From Bacillus sp. (in: firmicutes) (GTDB taxonomy: Bacteria > Bacillota > Bacilli > Bacillales > Bacillaceae): a DNA stretch of 64,000 nucleotides. The first letter of the stretch is position 1. Every line of letters begins with the position of its first letter. Where the stretch lies: contig JAPSLL010000005.1 of assembly GCA_031180805.1 (NCBI GenBank), positions 1-64,000 on the forward strand, given 5' to 3'. Shown here one piece after another: positions 44,541 to 54,673 of this stretch. The translations under genes were made by a program, and so were the position numbers. The notes under the pieces are model-generated. The model worked only from the letters and a program-made list of their open reading frames with translations, made no database searches and had not been told where the DNA came from.

Positions 44541-45823
44541 GCTAGTCCGTGGGTTTCGATGAGGTCGTCGCATAGGGAGATGATGTCGTCAATTGATAGT
44601 TCTGCGCTTGTGTGTGGGTCTAGCATTGCAGCTTGGTAAATGTGTTCACGTTTGTTTGTTATCGCCGCTTCGATTGTTAATAGCTGTGTGTTAATATTTG
44701 TTCGATTTAGAGCAGCGAGCTGTTCAGGTAAATCACCGACGTACGTTGGCATGATACCGCTGCGGTCAACAACACATGGAACCTCTACAACAGCTTTTTC
44801 CGGTAGATTGCTAATAAGACGGCCTGTATTAAGGACATTTCCACCAAATTTAAATGGGACATTCGTCTCCATTGCCTCAATAATACGAGAGCCATATTCA
44901 TGTGAACGTGAATGGGTAAGCTGCGAATTATTTACAATCTCATCGCGCATCGATTCCCAGCTTTTGATTTGGTGCTCACATCGTCTTGGATATTCATCAA
45001 GTGGAATATTGAATCTTTCAATTAACTCTGGATATTTGCTTTTAATGAAATACGGATGGTATTCAGCGTTATGCTCTGACGACTCTGTTACATAGTAGCC
45101 GAATTTATCCATTAATTCATAGCGAACCATATCATGATGCTTTGTTTTTTGCTTTTCTCTTGCACGGCGTTTAATTTCAGGATACAAATCCTTGCCATCA
45201 CGCTTTATTTCAAGTAACCAAGCCATATGGTTAATTCCTGCAATCTTCTCTTCAATTCCTTCATGATCCATCTCTAAATCTCGGAACAAATGCTCTGTAC
45301 ACACTTGGACACTATGACATAGCCCAATTGTTTTCACATTTGTATACCGAAGCATCGCACCAGTCAAAGTTGCCATTGGATTTGTATAATTTAAGAAAAG
45401 TGCGTCAGGGCAAACCTCTTCAATATCCTTCGCAAAATCAAGCATGACCGGAATTGTACGAAGTGAACGGAATATGCCTCCAATGCCAACCGTATCTGCG
45501 ATCGTTTGTCGTAACCCATACTTTTTTGGAATCTCAAAATCTATAACAGTACTTGGCTTATATCCTCCAACTTGAATTGCATTAATTACATATTTCGCTC
45601 CACGTAACGCCTCTTTTCGATCTGAATACGCCTTTACCGTCACTGTACTGTTATAATGATTTTTTAAATTGTTTAACATATTTTCTGAATCTTTTAATCT
45701 ACCTGCATCGATATCAAATAACGCAAATTCAAAGCCTGCCAACGCTGGAACAAACATGCAATCTCCTAAAACATTTTTTGCAAATACTGTACTTCCTGCA
45801 CCGATAAATGTAATTTTCGACAT
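44510..45823 (-). CDS. melA: Alpha-galactosidase, GH4 (MelA type)
   Basis: A 437-aa NAD- and metal-dependent glycosidase that hydrolyses alpha-galactosides such as melibiose by an oxidation/elimination route. The NAD motif is FIGAGSTVFAKN (residues 6-17), NYTNPM includes N148, the metal Cys/His pair is GLCHSVQ (C169, H170), and GINHMAW carries H199. The C-terminal LAGTVPQYIKG is encoded by a GGGACAGTCCC repeat and probably replaced the original end. CGGAGGAG lies before the ATG. It lies downstream of a LacI-type regulator gene. Confidence 0.92.
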   Translation of the reverse strand: MSKITFIGAGSTVFAKNVLGDCMFVPALAGFEFALFDIDAGRLKDSENMLNNLKNHYNSTVTVKAYSDRKEALRGAKYVINAIQVGGYKPSTVIDFEIPKKYGLRQTIADTVGIGGIFRSLRTIPVMLDFAKDIEEVCPDALFLNYTNPMATLTGAMLRYTNVKTIGLCHSVQVCTEHLFRDLEMDHEGIEEKIAGINHMAWLLEIKRDGKDLYPEIKRRAREKQKTKHHDMVRYELMDKFGYYVTESSEHNAEYHPYFIKSKYPELIERFNIPLDEYPRRCEHQIKSWESMRDEIVNNSQLTHSRSHEYGSRIIEAMETNVPFKFGGNVLNTGRLISNLPEKAVVEVPCVVDRSGIMPTYVGDLPEQLAALNRTNINTQLLTIEAAITNKREHIYQAAMLDPHTSAELSIDDIISLCDDLIETHGLAGTVPQYIKG

Positions 45824-46184
45824 TAATATCTCCTCCGTATGATCATTTCTAAGTATATGAAATTAACAGATTCTTCTTTGTGATCCTGTATGAGTTGAAC
45901 AGCCTTTGCTGCTAAAAAAACAATGATGTAAGTAAAAACATAATGTTTGCGCTTTTCTTTTCCATTCCTTAAACTATACTTGTAGTTCTTTTTTCCCTTA
46001 TCAAACGGGAAACATTAGATTAAAAAGTCTTGTATTCCATTCTAATTAATTCAATTCTGCCAAATTGAAAAATTAGAAAAGAGGACTTTTTAATCTTCTT
46101 TTTGCTTGAAGCACCTTTTCCCCCTTTATCAAAATTGAAATGCTGATTTCCTCCCTTCACATCACCTCCTTCAATAAAATGAAT
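45824..46184. other. Intergenic region lacI-melA
   Basis: Holds a long imperfect hairpin (46019-46095) and presumably the melA promoter. A weak cre-like match (11/14) lies near 45955. No gene was found. Confidence 0.45.
46019..46095 (-). terminator. Extended hairpin after LacI-type gene
   Basis: Nested complementary segments ATTAAAAAGTC/GACTTTTTAAT, TTCTAATT/AATTAGAA and TTCAATT/AATTGAA around a 5-nt loop give a 77-nt hairpin. It may terminate the regulator transcript or act as a leader structure for melA. Confidence 0.5.
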
Positions 46185-47234
<1,050 letters not shown>

Positions 47235-47274
47235 TCACTAAATATTTACTAGATACCTAGATGTTACCAAATGA

Positions 47275-47288
47275 ATTAAACGCTTTCA
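47275..47288 (-). promoter_or_regulatory. cre-like site before LacI-type gene
   Basis: TGAAAGCGTTTAAT on the minus strand, 12 of 14 cre positions, about 80 nt upstream of the regulator start. Confidence 0.5.
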
Positions 47289-47306
47289 ACACTCTTTTTT
47301 ATCGAT

Positions 47307-47320
47307 TTTTACTAGTAAAA
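47307..47320. promoter_or_regulatory. Candidate LacI-type operator
   Basis: TTTTACTAGTAAAA, a perfect 14-nt palindrome about 110 nt upstream of the regulator start. TTTACTA half-sites recur at about 47245, 47450 and 47500. Confidence 0.5.
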
Positions 47321-47504
47321 TCTATTGCAACTCCCTCTATATATTTTCAAATAATAATTAGGAGTCACCCTTTATAGAAATGTCCTCCATTCCCAATAAA
47401 AACAATATAAAAATTAACTATTTTTTCATACCTTTTTAATAAATGTTTACTAAATTTATTTTAACTTTTTCTACAACCTGGAATATCTCTAGATAATGTT
47501 TACT

Positions 47505-47557
47505 AAAAAAGAGGGACAGTCCCCAATTTTTATTGGGGGACTGTCCCTCTTTTTTTA
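47505..47557. terminator. Strong hairpin made of GGGACAGTCCC repeats
   Basis: A near-perfect 22-bp stem (GAGGGACAGTCCCCAAT and complement with A/T-runs at both ends) that overlaps the stop codon of the ABC gene. A repeat pair serving as terminator. Confidence 0.8.
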
Positions 47558-49369
47558 AATTTCAAATTGCTTAGCATGCAGAGATTGGTAGAAGCCGCGT
47601 GAGCTAAGTAGTTCATGATGTGTTCCTTGCTCGATAATTTCTCCATCTTTAATGACGATAATTTTGTCTGCCTTTTCGATTGTTTTTAAGCGGTGTGCGA
47701 TGACAAAGCTTGTTTTGCCTTTCGTTAGGTTTGATAGTCCTTTTTGAATTTGCACCTCTGTTCTTGTATCTATATTTGCGGTTGCTTCATCTAATATAAG
47801 AATGTCGGCATCAGCTAAAATGGCCCTTGCGATCGATAGTAATTGCTTTTGGCCTTGGCTTAAATTTGCCCCACCGGCTGTAATTTCAGTTTGATATTGC
47901 TTTGGCATATACTTAATAAATTGATGTGCTGATGCTGTTTTCGCTGCAGAAATGACTTCCTCGTCTGTTGCATCAAGTCTGCCGTAGCGAATGTTTTCCA
48001 TAATTGTTCCAGAAAAGAGATACGGATCCTGAAGAACGATGCCAATCCGTCTCCGCAAATCACGAATTCGGTAATTTTTAAGATTTTCTCCATCAATTTT
48101 TATTTCTCCCGCTTGAATATCATAAAATCGAAGCAGAAGATTAATGATTGTCGTTTTTCCAGATCCCGTTGGTCCAACTAACGCAATCATATTTCCTGCA
48201 TCAGCGTGAAAATTAATATTCTTTAAAATCGGTTTATTCGGTTCATAACTAAAATCAACATTAGAAAATTCAATATCACCTTTAAAATGGGTTACAGAAA
48301 CAGCATTTTTTCGATCCTGTAGATCAGGGACCTCATCCATCGTTTCAAATACTCGTTCCGCTCCAGCAAGTGCTGCTTGGATTGAATTTAACAGTGTTGA
48401 CATCTGATTTATCGGTCGGGAAAATTGTCTCGAATACGTAATAAAGGATGCGATAACCCCAATTGTGACATGTCCATTCAATGCCATAATCGCTCCAACG
48501 CCGATGACTAAGCCAAGACCAATATTGCTAATAAAGTTATTCGTAGGTCCAAGAAAACCTGAAAACATATCCGCTCTCATTGCTGAATTGCGGAGACGTT
48601 CATTGACTTCATGAAATTGCGTATATGATTTTTCCTCTTTGCCAAATAGCGATATAACTTCACTACCACTTATTGCTTCCTCGATAAATCCATTTACCTC
48701 ACCAACATCCTTTTGTCTTTTCGCAAAGTTTTCTCTGCTTGAAGTCACAATTTTTTTCGTAACATATAGCATAAGCGGAATTGTAAGACATGATACAATC
48801 GCTAAAACCCAATTTAATGAGAACATTGCGATCGTTACACCTGTAACGGTTAATATCGATGAAATAATTTGAATAACACTTTGGCTTAACGCTTGGTTTA
48901 AATTTTCGATATCATTTGTAAATCTACTCATTAATTCGCCATCTTTATTTCGATCAAAGAACTGCAATGATAAGGTTTGAAGCTTTTTATATAAGTCCTC
49001 ACGTAACGTCCCAATCGTTTTGACCGAAAGATTAACCATGATATATGCCTGTAGCCACGTAAATACAGATGTAGCGAAATAAATCCCTAAAAGGATGCCA
49101 CACATTCTAATCGTTCCATCAAGATCCTTCGGAATGATAAAATCATCAATTATCACCCCAATAAAGTACGGCCCAAGCAAACTCAATAACGAGCTAATGA
49201 CGACAAAAATGGAAGATAAAACAAGTCCACCCTTATGCTGCTCCATATATCGCCAAATTCTAAGAAGCGTCCGTTTTGGGTTCTTTGTTTTAGCAGCCTT
49301 AGGATGAATTCTCGCTTTCGGACCTGTTGTTTGCTGTATTTTTACTATTTGATTAGGTTGACTACTCAA
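47555..49369 (-). CDS. Heterodimeric ABC exporter subunit, canonical ATPase site
   Basis: A 605-aa TMD-NBD half-transporter. A basic N-terminal extension of about 45 residues precedes six membrane helices; the ATPase domain has Walker A GPTGSGKTT, Walker B ILILDEATANID and H-loop IAHRLKT intact, but the signature is LSQGQ. I chose a TTG at 49369, 8 nt after AAGGGGGG, so the gene overlaps its partner by 8 nt. It pairs with the gene at 49362-51104, whose own Walker B and H-loop are degenerate. Drug or peptide export is likely. Confidence 0.85.
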   Translation of the reverse strand: MSSQPNQIVKIQQTTGPKARIHPKAAKTKNPKRTLLRIWRYMEQHKGGLVLSSIFVVISSLLSLLGPYFIGVIIDDFIIPKDLDGTIRMCGILLGIYFATSVFTWLQAYIMVNLSVKTIGTLREDLYKKLQTLSLQFFDRNKDGELMSRFTNDIENLNQALSQSVIQIISSILTVTGVTIAMFSLNWVLAIVSCLTIPLMLYVTKKIVTSSRENFAKRQKDVGEVNGFIEEAISGSEVISLFGKEEKSYTQFHEVNERLRNSAMRADMFSGFLGPTNNFISNIGLGLVIGVGAIMALNGHVTIGVIASFITYSRQFSRPINQMSTLLNSIQAALAGAERVFETMDEVPDLQDRKNAVSVTHFKGDIEFSNVDFSYEPNKPILKNINFHADAGNMIALVGPTGSGKTTIINLLLRFYDIQAGEIKIDGENLKNYRIRDLRRRIGIVLQDPYLFSGTIMENIRYGRLDATDEEVISAAKTASAHQFIKYMPKQYQTEITAGGANLSQGQKQLLSIARAILADADILILDEATANIDTRTEVQIQKGLSNLTKGKTSFVIAHRLKTIEKADKIIVIKDGEIIEQGTHHELLSSRGFYQSLHAKQFEI

Positions 49370-51104
49370 CAACAACTCCCCCCTTATCTGTTTGGGTATA
49401 ATAAATCTCCTGATAAAATTCACAGGTTTCCAGCAATTGTTGATGTGTTCCTACGCCAACTAGTTGTCCGTCATCTAGGACAAGAATTTTATCTGCATCG
49501 ATGATTGAAGAAATTTTAGAAGCGACAACAAATAAGGTCTTATCCGTAAAATCCAAATTTAACGAATGTAATATCGCTTGCTCTGAGCCAGCATCAACTG
49601 CAGATGTCACATCATCCAAAATAAGGAGAGAAGGTCTTCTAATTAAAGCTCTTGCAATCGATAACCTCTGTTTTTGCCCACCAGATAAATTTGTTGCTCC
49701 TTGTGTTAAATGGTAATCAAATTGATGTTCAAGCTTTTCAATAAACTCAAAAGCTGCAGCCTGTTTAGCTGCGATAATGAAGTCCTCCTCTGTTGCTGCT
49801 TCCTTTCCAAACTTTAAATTGCTTGAAATACTACCTGAAAAAAGAATTGGCTTTTGCGAAATAAACCCTATTGATGATCGTAAATTGTCTAAATGATGTT
49901 TAGTAATACTTATCCCATCTAGTAAAATGTCACCTTTTTGGGGCTGATATAGCCTTGGCAGCAACTTGATTAAGGTTGTCTTCCCACTGCCTGTTGGACC
50001 GATAATTCCAATTTTTTCTCCTTTCTTAGCCGTAAATGAAATATTTTTTAATACATGTTCCCCATCAGTCGTATACGAAAATGACACATTCCGAAATTCT
50101 ACATCACCTTGTAATGAAGAGACAGACTCTGTATCTTCTACTCTCTCAATTTTGTTATCAATTTCTAATATATGCTGAACCCGATCCGCAGATGGGAATG
50201 CTCTCATTAGTTGCATAAGAACTGTACTACTAGACATTAATGACATTAAAATAATATTTAAGTAGTTAATAAATGCTAAGATAACACCAACTTGAATAAT
50301 CGTTTCCCCTACAGGAATGACACCAAATAAAAGCGCAGCAATAATGCCACAATTTATCACAAATAATAAAATTGGCATTAATACCGTAATGATTTGGTCT
50401 GCTGTAATTGTTTTCCTCGTTAACGAATCGTTTACCTTTTTAAACAAGCTAATTTCATAGTCTTTTCGTACAAAGGCTTTAATCACTCGAATTCCAGCAA
50501 TACTTTCCTGCAATTTCGTATTAAGCTGATCAAGCCCCTCCTGTACTTTTTTAAACCATTGTCCTGCTTTTTTTGAGCAAATGACGATAAAACACACTAA
50601 AATCGGAATCGACACTAACAAGATCGGAAACAATTCCCTCGCTTGAAAAAAGACGATAAAAATACTACCTATGAACAATAGCGGCCCCCTTACAAATACA
50701 CGCAATGTCATCATCAATGCATTTTGAAGCACTGCAATATCACTTGTAAGGATCGTAATTAATTTTCCCGTTCCAACTGCATCACGATTTTCACTAGAAA
50801 AATGAAGCGCACGCTTAAATACATCTCTTCTTAAATCAGTTGCTACATTTACCGCAGCCTTCGTACTGTAAATCGTACAGCTTGCACCACCAACTAAACC
50901 GATAACAGCTGCAAGCAGCATAAAAATCCCCATTTGAATCACATAGGACATGTCATCATTTGCGATTCCGTTATCAATCATTTTTTGCATAATCACAGGC
51001 TGCAATAAATCCATCGCTACCTCAAGTGCCATCAAAATCGGGGCAAGGATAACGAACAGCTTATATGGAGCTGTATATCTTAATAACTTTTGAACAGATT
51101 TCAT
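49362..51104 (-). CDS. Heterodimeric ABC exporter subunit, degenerate ATPase site
   Basis: A 580-aa TMD-NBD half-transporter. The signature LSGGQKQR and Walker A GPTGSGKTT are canonical, but Walker B ends LDDVTSAVD (Asp in place of the catalytic Glu) and the H-loop reads VVASKIS (no His). This is the standard division of labour in heterodimeric exporters such as LmrCD or BmrCD: this subunit gives the good signature motif and its partner the catalytic Glu and His. The ATG overlaps the PadR gene stop by 4 nt. Confidence 0.87.
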   Translation of the reverse strand: MKSVQKLLRYTAPYKLFVILAPILMALEVAMDLLQPVIMQKMIDNGIANDDMSYVIQMGIFMLLAAVIGLVGGASCTIYSTKAAVNVATDLRRDVFKRALHFSSENRDAVGTGKLITILTSDIAVLQNALMMTLRVFVRGPLLFIGSIFIVFFQARELFPILLVSIPILVCFIVICSKKAGQWFKKVQEGLDQLNTKLQESIAGIRVIKAFVRKDYEISLFKKVNDSLTRKTITADQIITVLMPILLFVINCGIIAALLFGVIPVGETIIQVGVILAFINYLNIILMSLMSSSTVLMQLMRAFPSADRVQHILEIDNKIERVEDTESVSSLQGDVEFRNVSFSYTTDGEHVLKNISFTAKKGEKIGIIGPTGSGKTTLIKLLPRLYQPQKGDILLDGISITKHHLDNLRSSIGFISQKPILFSGSISSNLKFGKEAATEEDFIIAAKQAAAFEFIEKLEHQFDYHLTQGATNLSGGQKQRLSIARALIRRPSLLILDDVTSAVDAGSEQAILHSLNLDFTDKTLFVVASKISSIIDADKILVLDDGQLVGVGTHQQLLETCEFYQEIYYTQTDKGGVVVE

Positions 51105-51823
51105 TCTTCTCCTCCCTCAACATGATGCTTTGACAAATTGACTAATTTTTGGCGACTATCCTCAAGAATGGAGAATAAATCATTTGCCTTTTTCGGATTT
51201 CCCATTATACTTCGCAGCGCATAATGATATTCCAATTGAAACTTCTCAAATTGTTCCTTTAATAGAGCAGCTTCCTTTGATTGCTTCCACATTAATTTAA
51301 AACGCCAATCCTCCCAAAACTGCTCCTCATCCTGAACAACATCTTTTAAATAATCTAATCCAGTTGTATGTAAAACATATACCTTTTTATCAGCTTGCTC
51401 ATGAACACCAATAAAGCCCCGATCAAGCAAATCCTGTAGAGCTGGATAAATCGTACCAGCACTTGGCGAATAATGCCCATCACTTCTTTCCTCCAATAGC
51501 TTCATCACTTGGTATCCATGTCTAGGAGCTTCTTTTAAAAGCTGAAGAATGGCAAGTTGAATAAGCCCCTTTCGCTTAGGAGGCTTCTTTTTTGAAACAT
51601 GTTTATGATGTGAACGTTTTTCTACTAATTTTCTAATCATTTTCATTCCCTTTTCCGTAATCATATAGAAATGATGATGATTCAACTCGAGCAAGCCTTC
51701 TTGTACGAGCTCTTCAAGCAAGGACCCGGCATCTGGAAACGTTGTGAGCAATTCCTCTTGATCACTCGCTTTCCGACTCACATGAAGCAAAATAGGCAGA
51801 ATCTTCTCCTTTGAGTATGCCAC
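51101..51823 (-). CDS. PadR-family regulator with N-terminal extension
   Basis: A 240-aa regulator, longer than usual PadR proteins. The PadR winged helix is at about residues 88-165 (GLIQLAILQLLKEAPRHGYQ; SPSAGTIYPALQDLLDRGF), followed by the helical dimerisation domain. Residues 1-75 form a second, winged-helix-like unit (LLEELVQEGLLELNHHHFYMITEKG) and a His/Lys-rich linker. It overlaps the exporter gene by 4 nt, so it should repress the exporter operon until a drug binds. Confidence 0.85.
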   Translation of the reverse strand: MAYSKEKILPILLHVSRKASDQEELLTTFPDAGSLLEELVQEGLLELNHHHFYMITEKGMKMIRKLVEKRSHHKHVSKKKPPKRKGLIQLAILQLLKEAPRHGYQVMKLLEERSDGHYSPSAGTIYPALQDLLDRGFIGVHEQADKKVYVLHTTGLDYLKDVVQDEEQFWEDWRFKLMWKQSKEAALLKEQFEKFQLEYHYALRSIMGNPKKANDLFSILEDSRQKLVNLSKHHVEGGEE

Positions 51824-51867
51824 TATGATGTACCTCCTCTTTTAAATAAACTATTACGATAAATCTT

Positions 51868-51921
51868 AATCGATATCATTAAAGAAAACAATACATATAT
51901 CGAAATTTTTAATCGATATAT
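51868..51921. promoter_or_regulatory. Candidate PadR operator region
   Basis: Perfect 9-nt arms ATATATCGA/TCGATATAT (51895-51903 and 51913-51921) plus another AATCGATAT at 51868-51876, just upstream of the padR-type gene. Confidence 0.55.
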
Positions 51922-51962
51922 TTTTCCTTATAGTTTTTTCGTTATTATAAATCTTGCATACA

Positions 51963-51995
51963 AAAAAACGACCCCGATTTCGAGGTCGTTTTTTT
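51963..51995. terminator. ctaB terminator
   Basis: AAAAAACGACC/GGTCGTTTTTT stem with T-runs in both directions, adjoining the ctaB stop codon. Confidence 0.82.
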
Positions 51996-51999
51996 GTTA

Positions 52000-52917
52000 T
52001 TATAAATGAAAGAAAATACCCATTAATGAATAAATAATAACCGTTGAAAATAACACAGTCATATGAAGGAGTGAAAATAAAAACATTGATTTTGCCCATT
52101 TTTCAGAATCCATCTTCTTATAACCATAAATACTTAAAACTAGCCATGCAATTCCTAAAAGAAGCGCGACTAACATTAATCCTAAGCTTAAAGTGATAAA
52201 CGGTAAGCTAAACAGAATTAAAATAACTAAATAAATATTCGTTTGAATATATGTCCGTCTTACTCCTTTGACAACAGGGAGCATCGGTACTTTTGCCGCC
52301 TTATATTCCTCATGTCTTCTTATCGATATCGCATAAAAATGCGGCATTTGCCAAATCACCTGAATAACAAATAAACCGATGATGGCAGGATGAGTAATGT
52401 CTGGATAAATTGCTGCCCACCCAATAAGTGGTGGCATCGCTCCGGAAATACTCCCTATCTCTGTATTATAAATCGTTCTCCTCTTACTCCACATCGTATA
52501 CGGTACGACATACAAAAATAAACCTAAAAATCCAAGTAATGCTGCCAGTGGAGTAGTAAAATAGAGTGCTACTAAACCTAAAATCGACATAGCGATTCCA
52601 AGCCATAATACAGTTTTGAACTTTATCTCCCCTGTTACAGTCGGTCGACTTTTCGTTCGTTCCATGATGGCATCAATATCTCTATCATATAAGTTATTAA
52701 ATGATCCAGCAGCTCCTATAATTAGAATTGATCCAATTGTTGCTAGGAGAATCTCTGGTATTTTATCAACTATACTAAAATGATATGTGTATAATGCGAG
52801 GGTTAGCCCTGCAAACATTGTAATGAGATTTGATTTGATAATACCTGTTTTTATCGTTGCTGATAAAATACTAAACATAGACTGTTCCGTCTTCTTTTCT
52901 TGATTGCTTTTTTTCAT
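52000..52917 (-). CDS. ctaB: Heme O synthase (protoheme IX farnesyltransferase)
   Basis: A 305-aa polytopic UbiA-family prenyltransferase that adds a farnesyl group to heme B for terminal oxidases. Nine hydrophobic segments are visible, with the first Asp motif NNLYDRDIDAIMERTKSRP (about residues 84-102) and the second cytoplasmic loop YAISIRRHEEYKAAKVPMLPVVKG (about 197-220). It stands alone, away from any ctaA or oxidase genes, so it may be an additional copy (CtaO-like). An Fnr-like box lies about 95 nt upstream. Confidence 0.92.
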   Translation of the reverse strand: MKKSNQEKKTEQSMFSILSATIKTGIIKSNLITMFAGLTLALYTYHFSIVDKIPEILLATIGSILIIGAAGSFNNLYDRDIDAIMERTKSRPTVTGEIKFKTVLWLGIAMSILGLVALYFTTPLAALLGFLGLFLYVVPYTMWSKRRTIYNTEIGSISGAMPPLIGWAAIYPDITHPAIIGLFVIQVIWQMPHFYAISIRRHEEYKAAKVPMLPVVKGVRRTYIQTNIYLVILILFSLPFITLSLGLMLVALLLGIAWLVLSIYGYKKMDSEKWAKSMFLFSLLHMTVLFSTVIIYSLMGIFFHL

Positions 52918-53011
52918 AACACTTCTATAATCCCTTTTCTATTATTAATATATATCTATTGTACCACTTATAAAGGTCAATATCACAAGAGAACTCTTAC
53001 TATTTTGTGTC

Positions 53012-53027
53012 AGTGATCTTTATCACA
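53012..53027. promoter_or_regulatory. Fnr/Crp-like box upstream of ctaB
   Basis: AGTGA-N6-TCACA fits the TGTGA-N6-TCACA type at 9 of 10 fixed positions, about 95 nt upstream of the ctaB start. Confidence 0.35.
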
Positions 53028-53299
53028 TAAGAAAAGCGTTACCAATAAAAGCACGCTTAAACGTCGAGATTGTTAAGATAGTCAGCTGCTGGGGTGGTGC
53101 TAGACAATTTTAAAAAATAATTTAACGGTACTAAGTTTATTTCATCATCTTGCAATCCCCTCTTCTTCGTGAATAGGAGAATATTATTGTAATGCCTCTA
53201 TCGAAAAATATCTAGCAAAAAAGTGCTTCACAACAGATTCATTGCTAATGAGTACTATTTTAAATTTAGCAATAGCTCGTTTTCCGTAACACGAAATGT

Positions 53300-53347
53300 G
53301 GGTGGCTCAAAGCCAAAGGGTCAGACCCTTTTGAATCATCCTCCTCC
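53300..53347. repeat. GGGTCAGACCC repeat, compact copy
   Basis: GGGTGGCTCAAA ... AAGGGTCAGACCCTT ... TTGAATCATCCTCC: outer arms pair imperfectly with each other, around an inner palindrome. It is related to the element at 9152-9273. Confidence 0.6.
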
Positions 53348-53672
53348 AAATCTACTTATAGAATGCAACACTCTTTCATTTGTCATGCAAGAAAGTGAAA
53401 GGGAACCCTAGAATATCATTTTCGTCAATTCTTTTCATCTAGTTCATTCATTAAATATCAATCATACTAGTTAAACAATTATTGCTTTCTTATTCAATAT
53501 CGTATATTCTATATTTTGCCAATAGAACCAAAATAAGCCTACACCTTCCACATACACCTCTAGCCCTAGAATGAGATCCTTCTAGGGTTCATTGTAACCT
53601 TTTCCAGGTTCAACTAAAATGAACATTAAGATGAACGATTCATTTAAAACTAGATTGAAAGAAGGGATATTT

Positions 53673-54515
53673 TTGAAGAAGTTTTTGATTTTCATGTTTT
53701 TTATCGTTGGACTTTTTCTTCTTATTTTGACAAATACATCTTGGTTTTCATTTGCTGGGAATAACGATGAAATTTCTGTTACAGATGATATTTCCAAGAT
53801 TGATATTGATGTTTCCAGCGTTGGTACGATGATTATTCCTGAAAAGCGTGATACAGTCGCGTTTGATTATAAAGGTAAAGGAAAGGTTGAACTCAAACAA
53901 AATGGAGATACGATTAAAGTTGAATTACAATCGCGAAATTGGATTAATTTCTTCTCATTTAACAACAAAAAACTAACAATTTATATTCCTGAGCAATTTG
54001 ATGAGGAACTTAACATAAAAAGTCGTTCTGGAAATGTCCAGTTTTCTGGAAAATCAAAAATGGAATTAGATAAACTTGCCATCGAAATCGGTTCTGGGAA
54101 TATCGAGGTACAGGACATTTCAGCCAATACATTTGAAAGTGAAGGATCCTCTGGAAATCTTGAGATCCACTCTCTGTCAGCAAACAACGGAACAGTAAAA
54201 ATGAAATCAGGAAATATCGAAATAAAAGATTATACTGGTGAATTAAATAGCTCCATTACATCTGGCAGATTAGATTTACAATTAGCTGAATTATCAAATA
54301 ATCTTAGCGTAAAGGTGAATTCTGGTAATGCAACGGTCGATATTCCAGATTCAGCGGATTTTCGTCTTAAAGGAGAGATTGGCAGTGGTGATATTTCCAC
54401 AAATTATCCCCTCTCAGAAATAAATGAAGAGAAGCATTCAATTGAAGGAAAGAGCGGTACTGGAAAACATGACATTATTCTAGACGTAAATAGTGGAAGA
54501 ATTGAATTAGAGTAA
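53673..54515 (+). CDS. DUF4097 (LiaG-like) surface protein
   Basis: A 280-aa protein with an N-terminal membrane anchor or uncleaved signal (about residues 1-25, KKFLIFMFFIVGLFLLILT) and an extracytoplasmic beta-rich region of repeated SGN motifs (SRSGNVQFSG, GSGNIEVQD, SGNLEIHS, SGNIEIKD), the parallel-beta stack of the DUF4097 adhesin-like family. I chose a TTG at 53673, preceded by GAAGGG; in-frame ATGs at 53619 and 53631 lack a good site. LiaG-type proteins are linked to envelope stress, but no lia genes are present here. Confidence 0.8.
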   Translation: MKKFLIFMFFIVGLFLLILTNTSWFSFAGNNDEISVTDDISKIDIDVSSVGTMIIPEKRDTVAFDYKGKGKVELKQNGDTIKVELQSRNWINFFSFNNKKLTIYIPEQFDEELNIKSRSGNVQFSGKSKMELDKLAIEIGSGNIEVQDISANTFESEGSSGNLEIHSLSANNGTVKMKSGNIEIKDYTGELNSSITSGRLDLQLAELSNNLSVKVNSGNATVDIPDSADFRLKGEIGSGDISTNYPLSEINEEKHSIEGKSGTGKHDIILDVNSGRIELE

Positions 54516-54549
54516 GCTATCAACTAAACGATATTGTACGTCAAATAGC

Positions 54550-54616
54550 AAAAAAGCGGATGATTCATAGTGTCACCCCTACGAGGGAAGCTATCTACTA
54601 GATTCTTCCGCTTTCT
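54550..54616. terminator. Terminator-like hairpin between convergent genes
   Basis: AAAGCGGATGATTCATAG pairs, with mismatches, with CTATCTACTAGATTCTTCCGCTTT around a loop; A and T tracts flank it. Confidence 0.5.
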
Positions 54617-54673
54617 TTCATGTTAAATCCTATCTTTATCGTTTTCTAATAGGCATCTCTGTTAAACCCTATT

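Larger units (their letters stand above)
52918..53672. other. Long intergenic region
   Basis: No gene was found. It holds an Fnr-like box (53012-53027), a GGGTCAGACCC repeat (53300-53347) and an 8-bp-arm inverted repeat at 53564-53587 (CCCTAGAA/TTCTAGGG) just before the DUF4097 gene. Confidence 0.5.

Noticed and set aside
44640-45095. 151-aa open frame on the plus strand
   Set aside because: Antisense to melA, which has strong GH4 motifs; no start signal.
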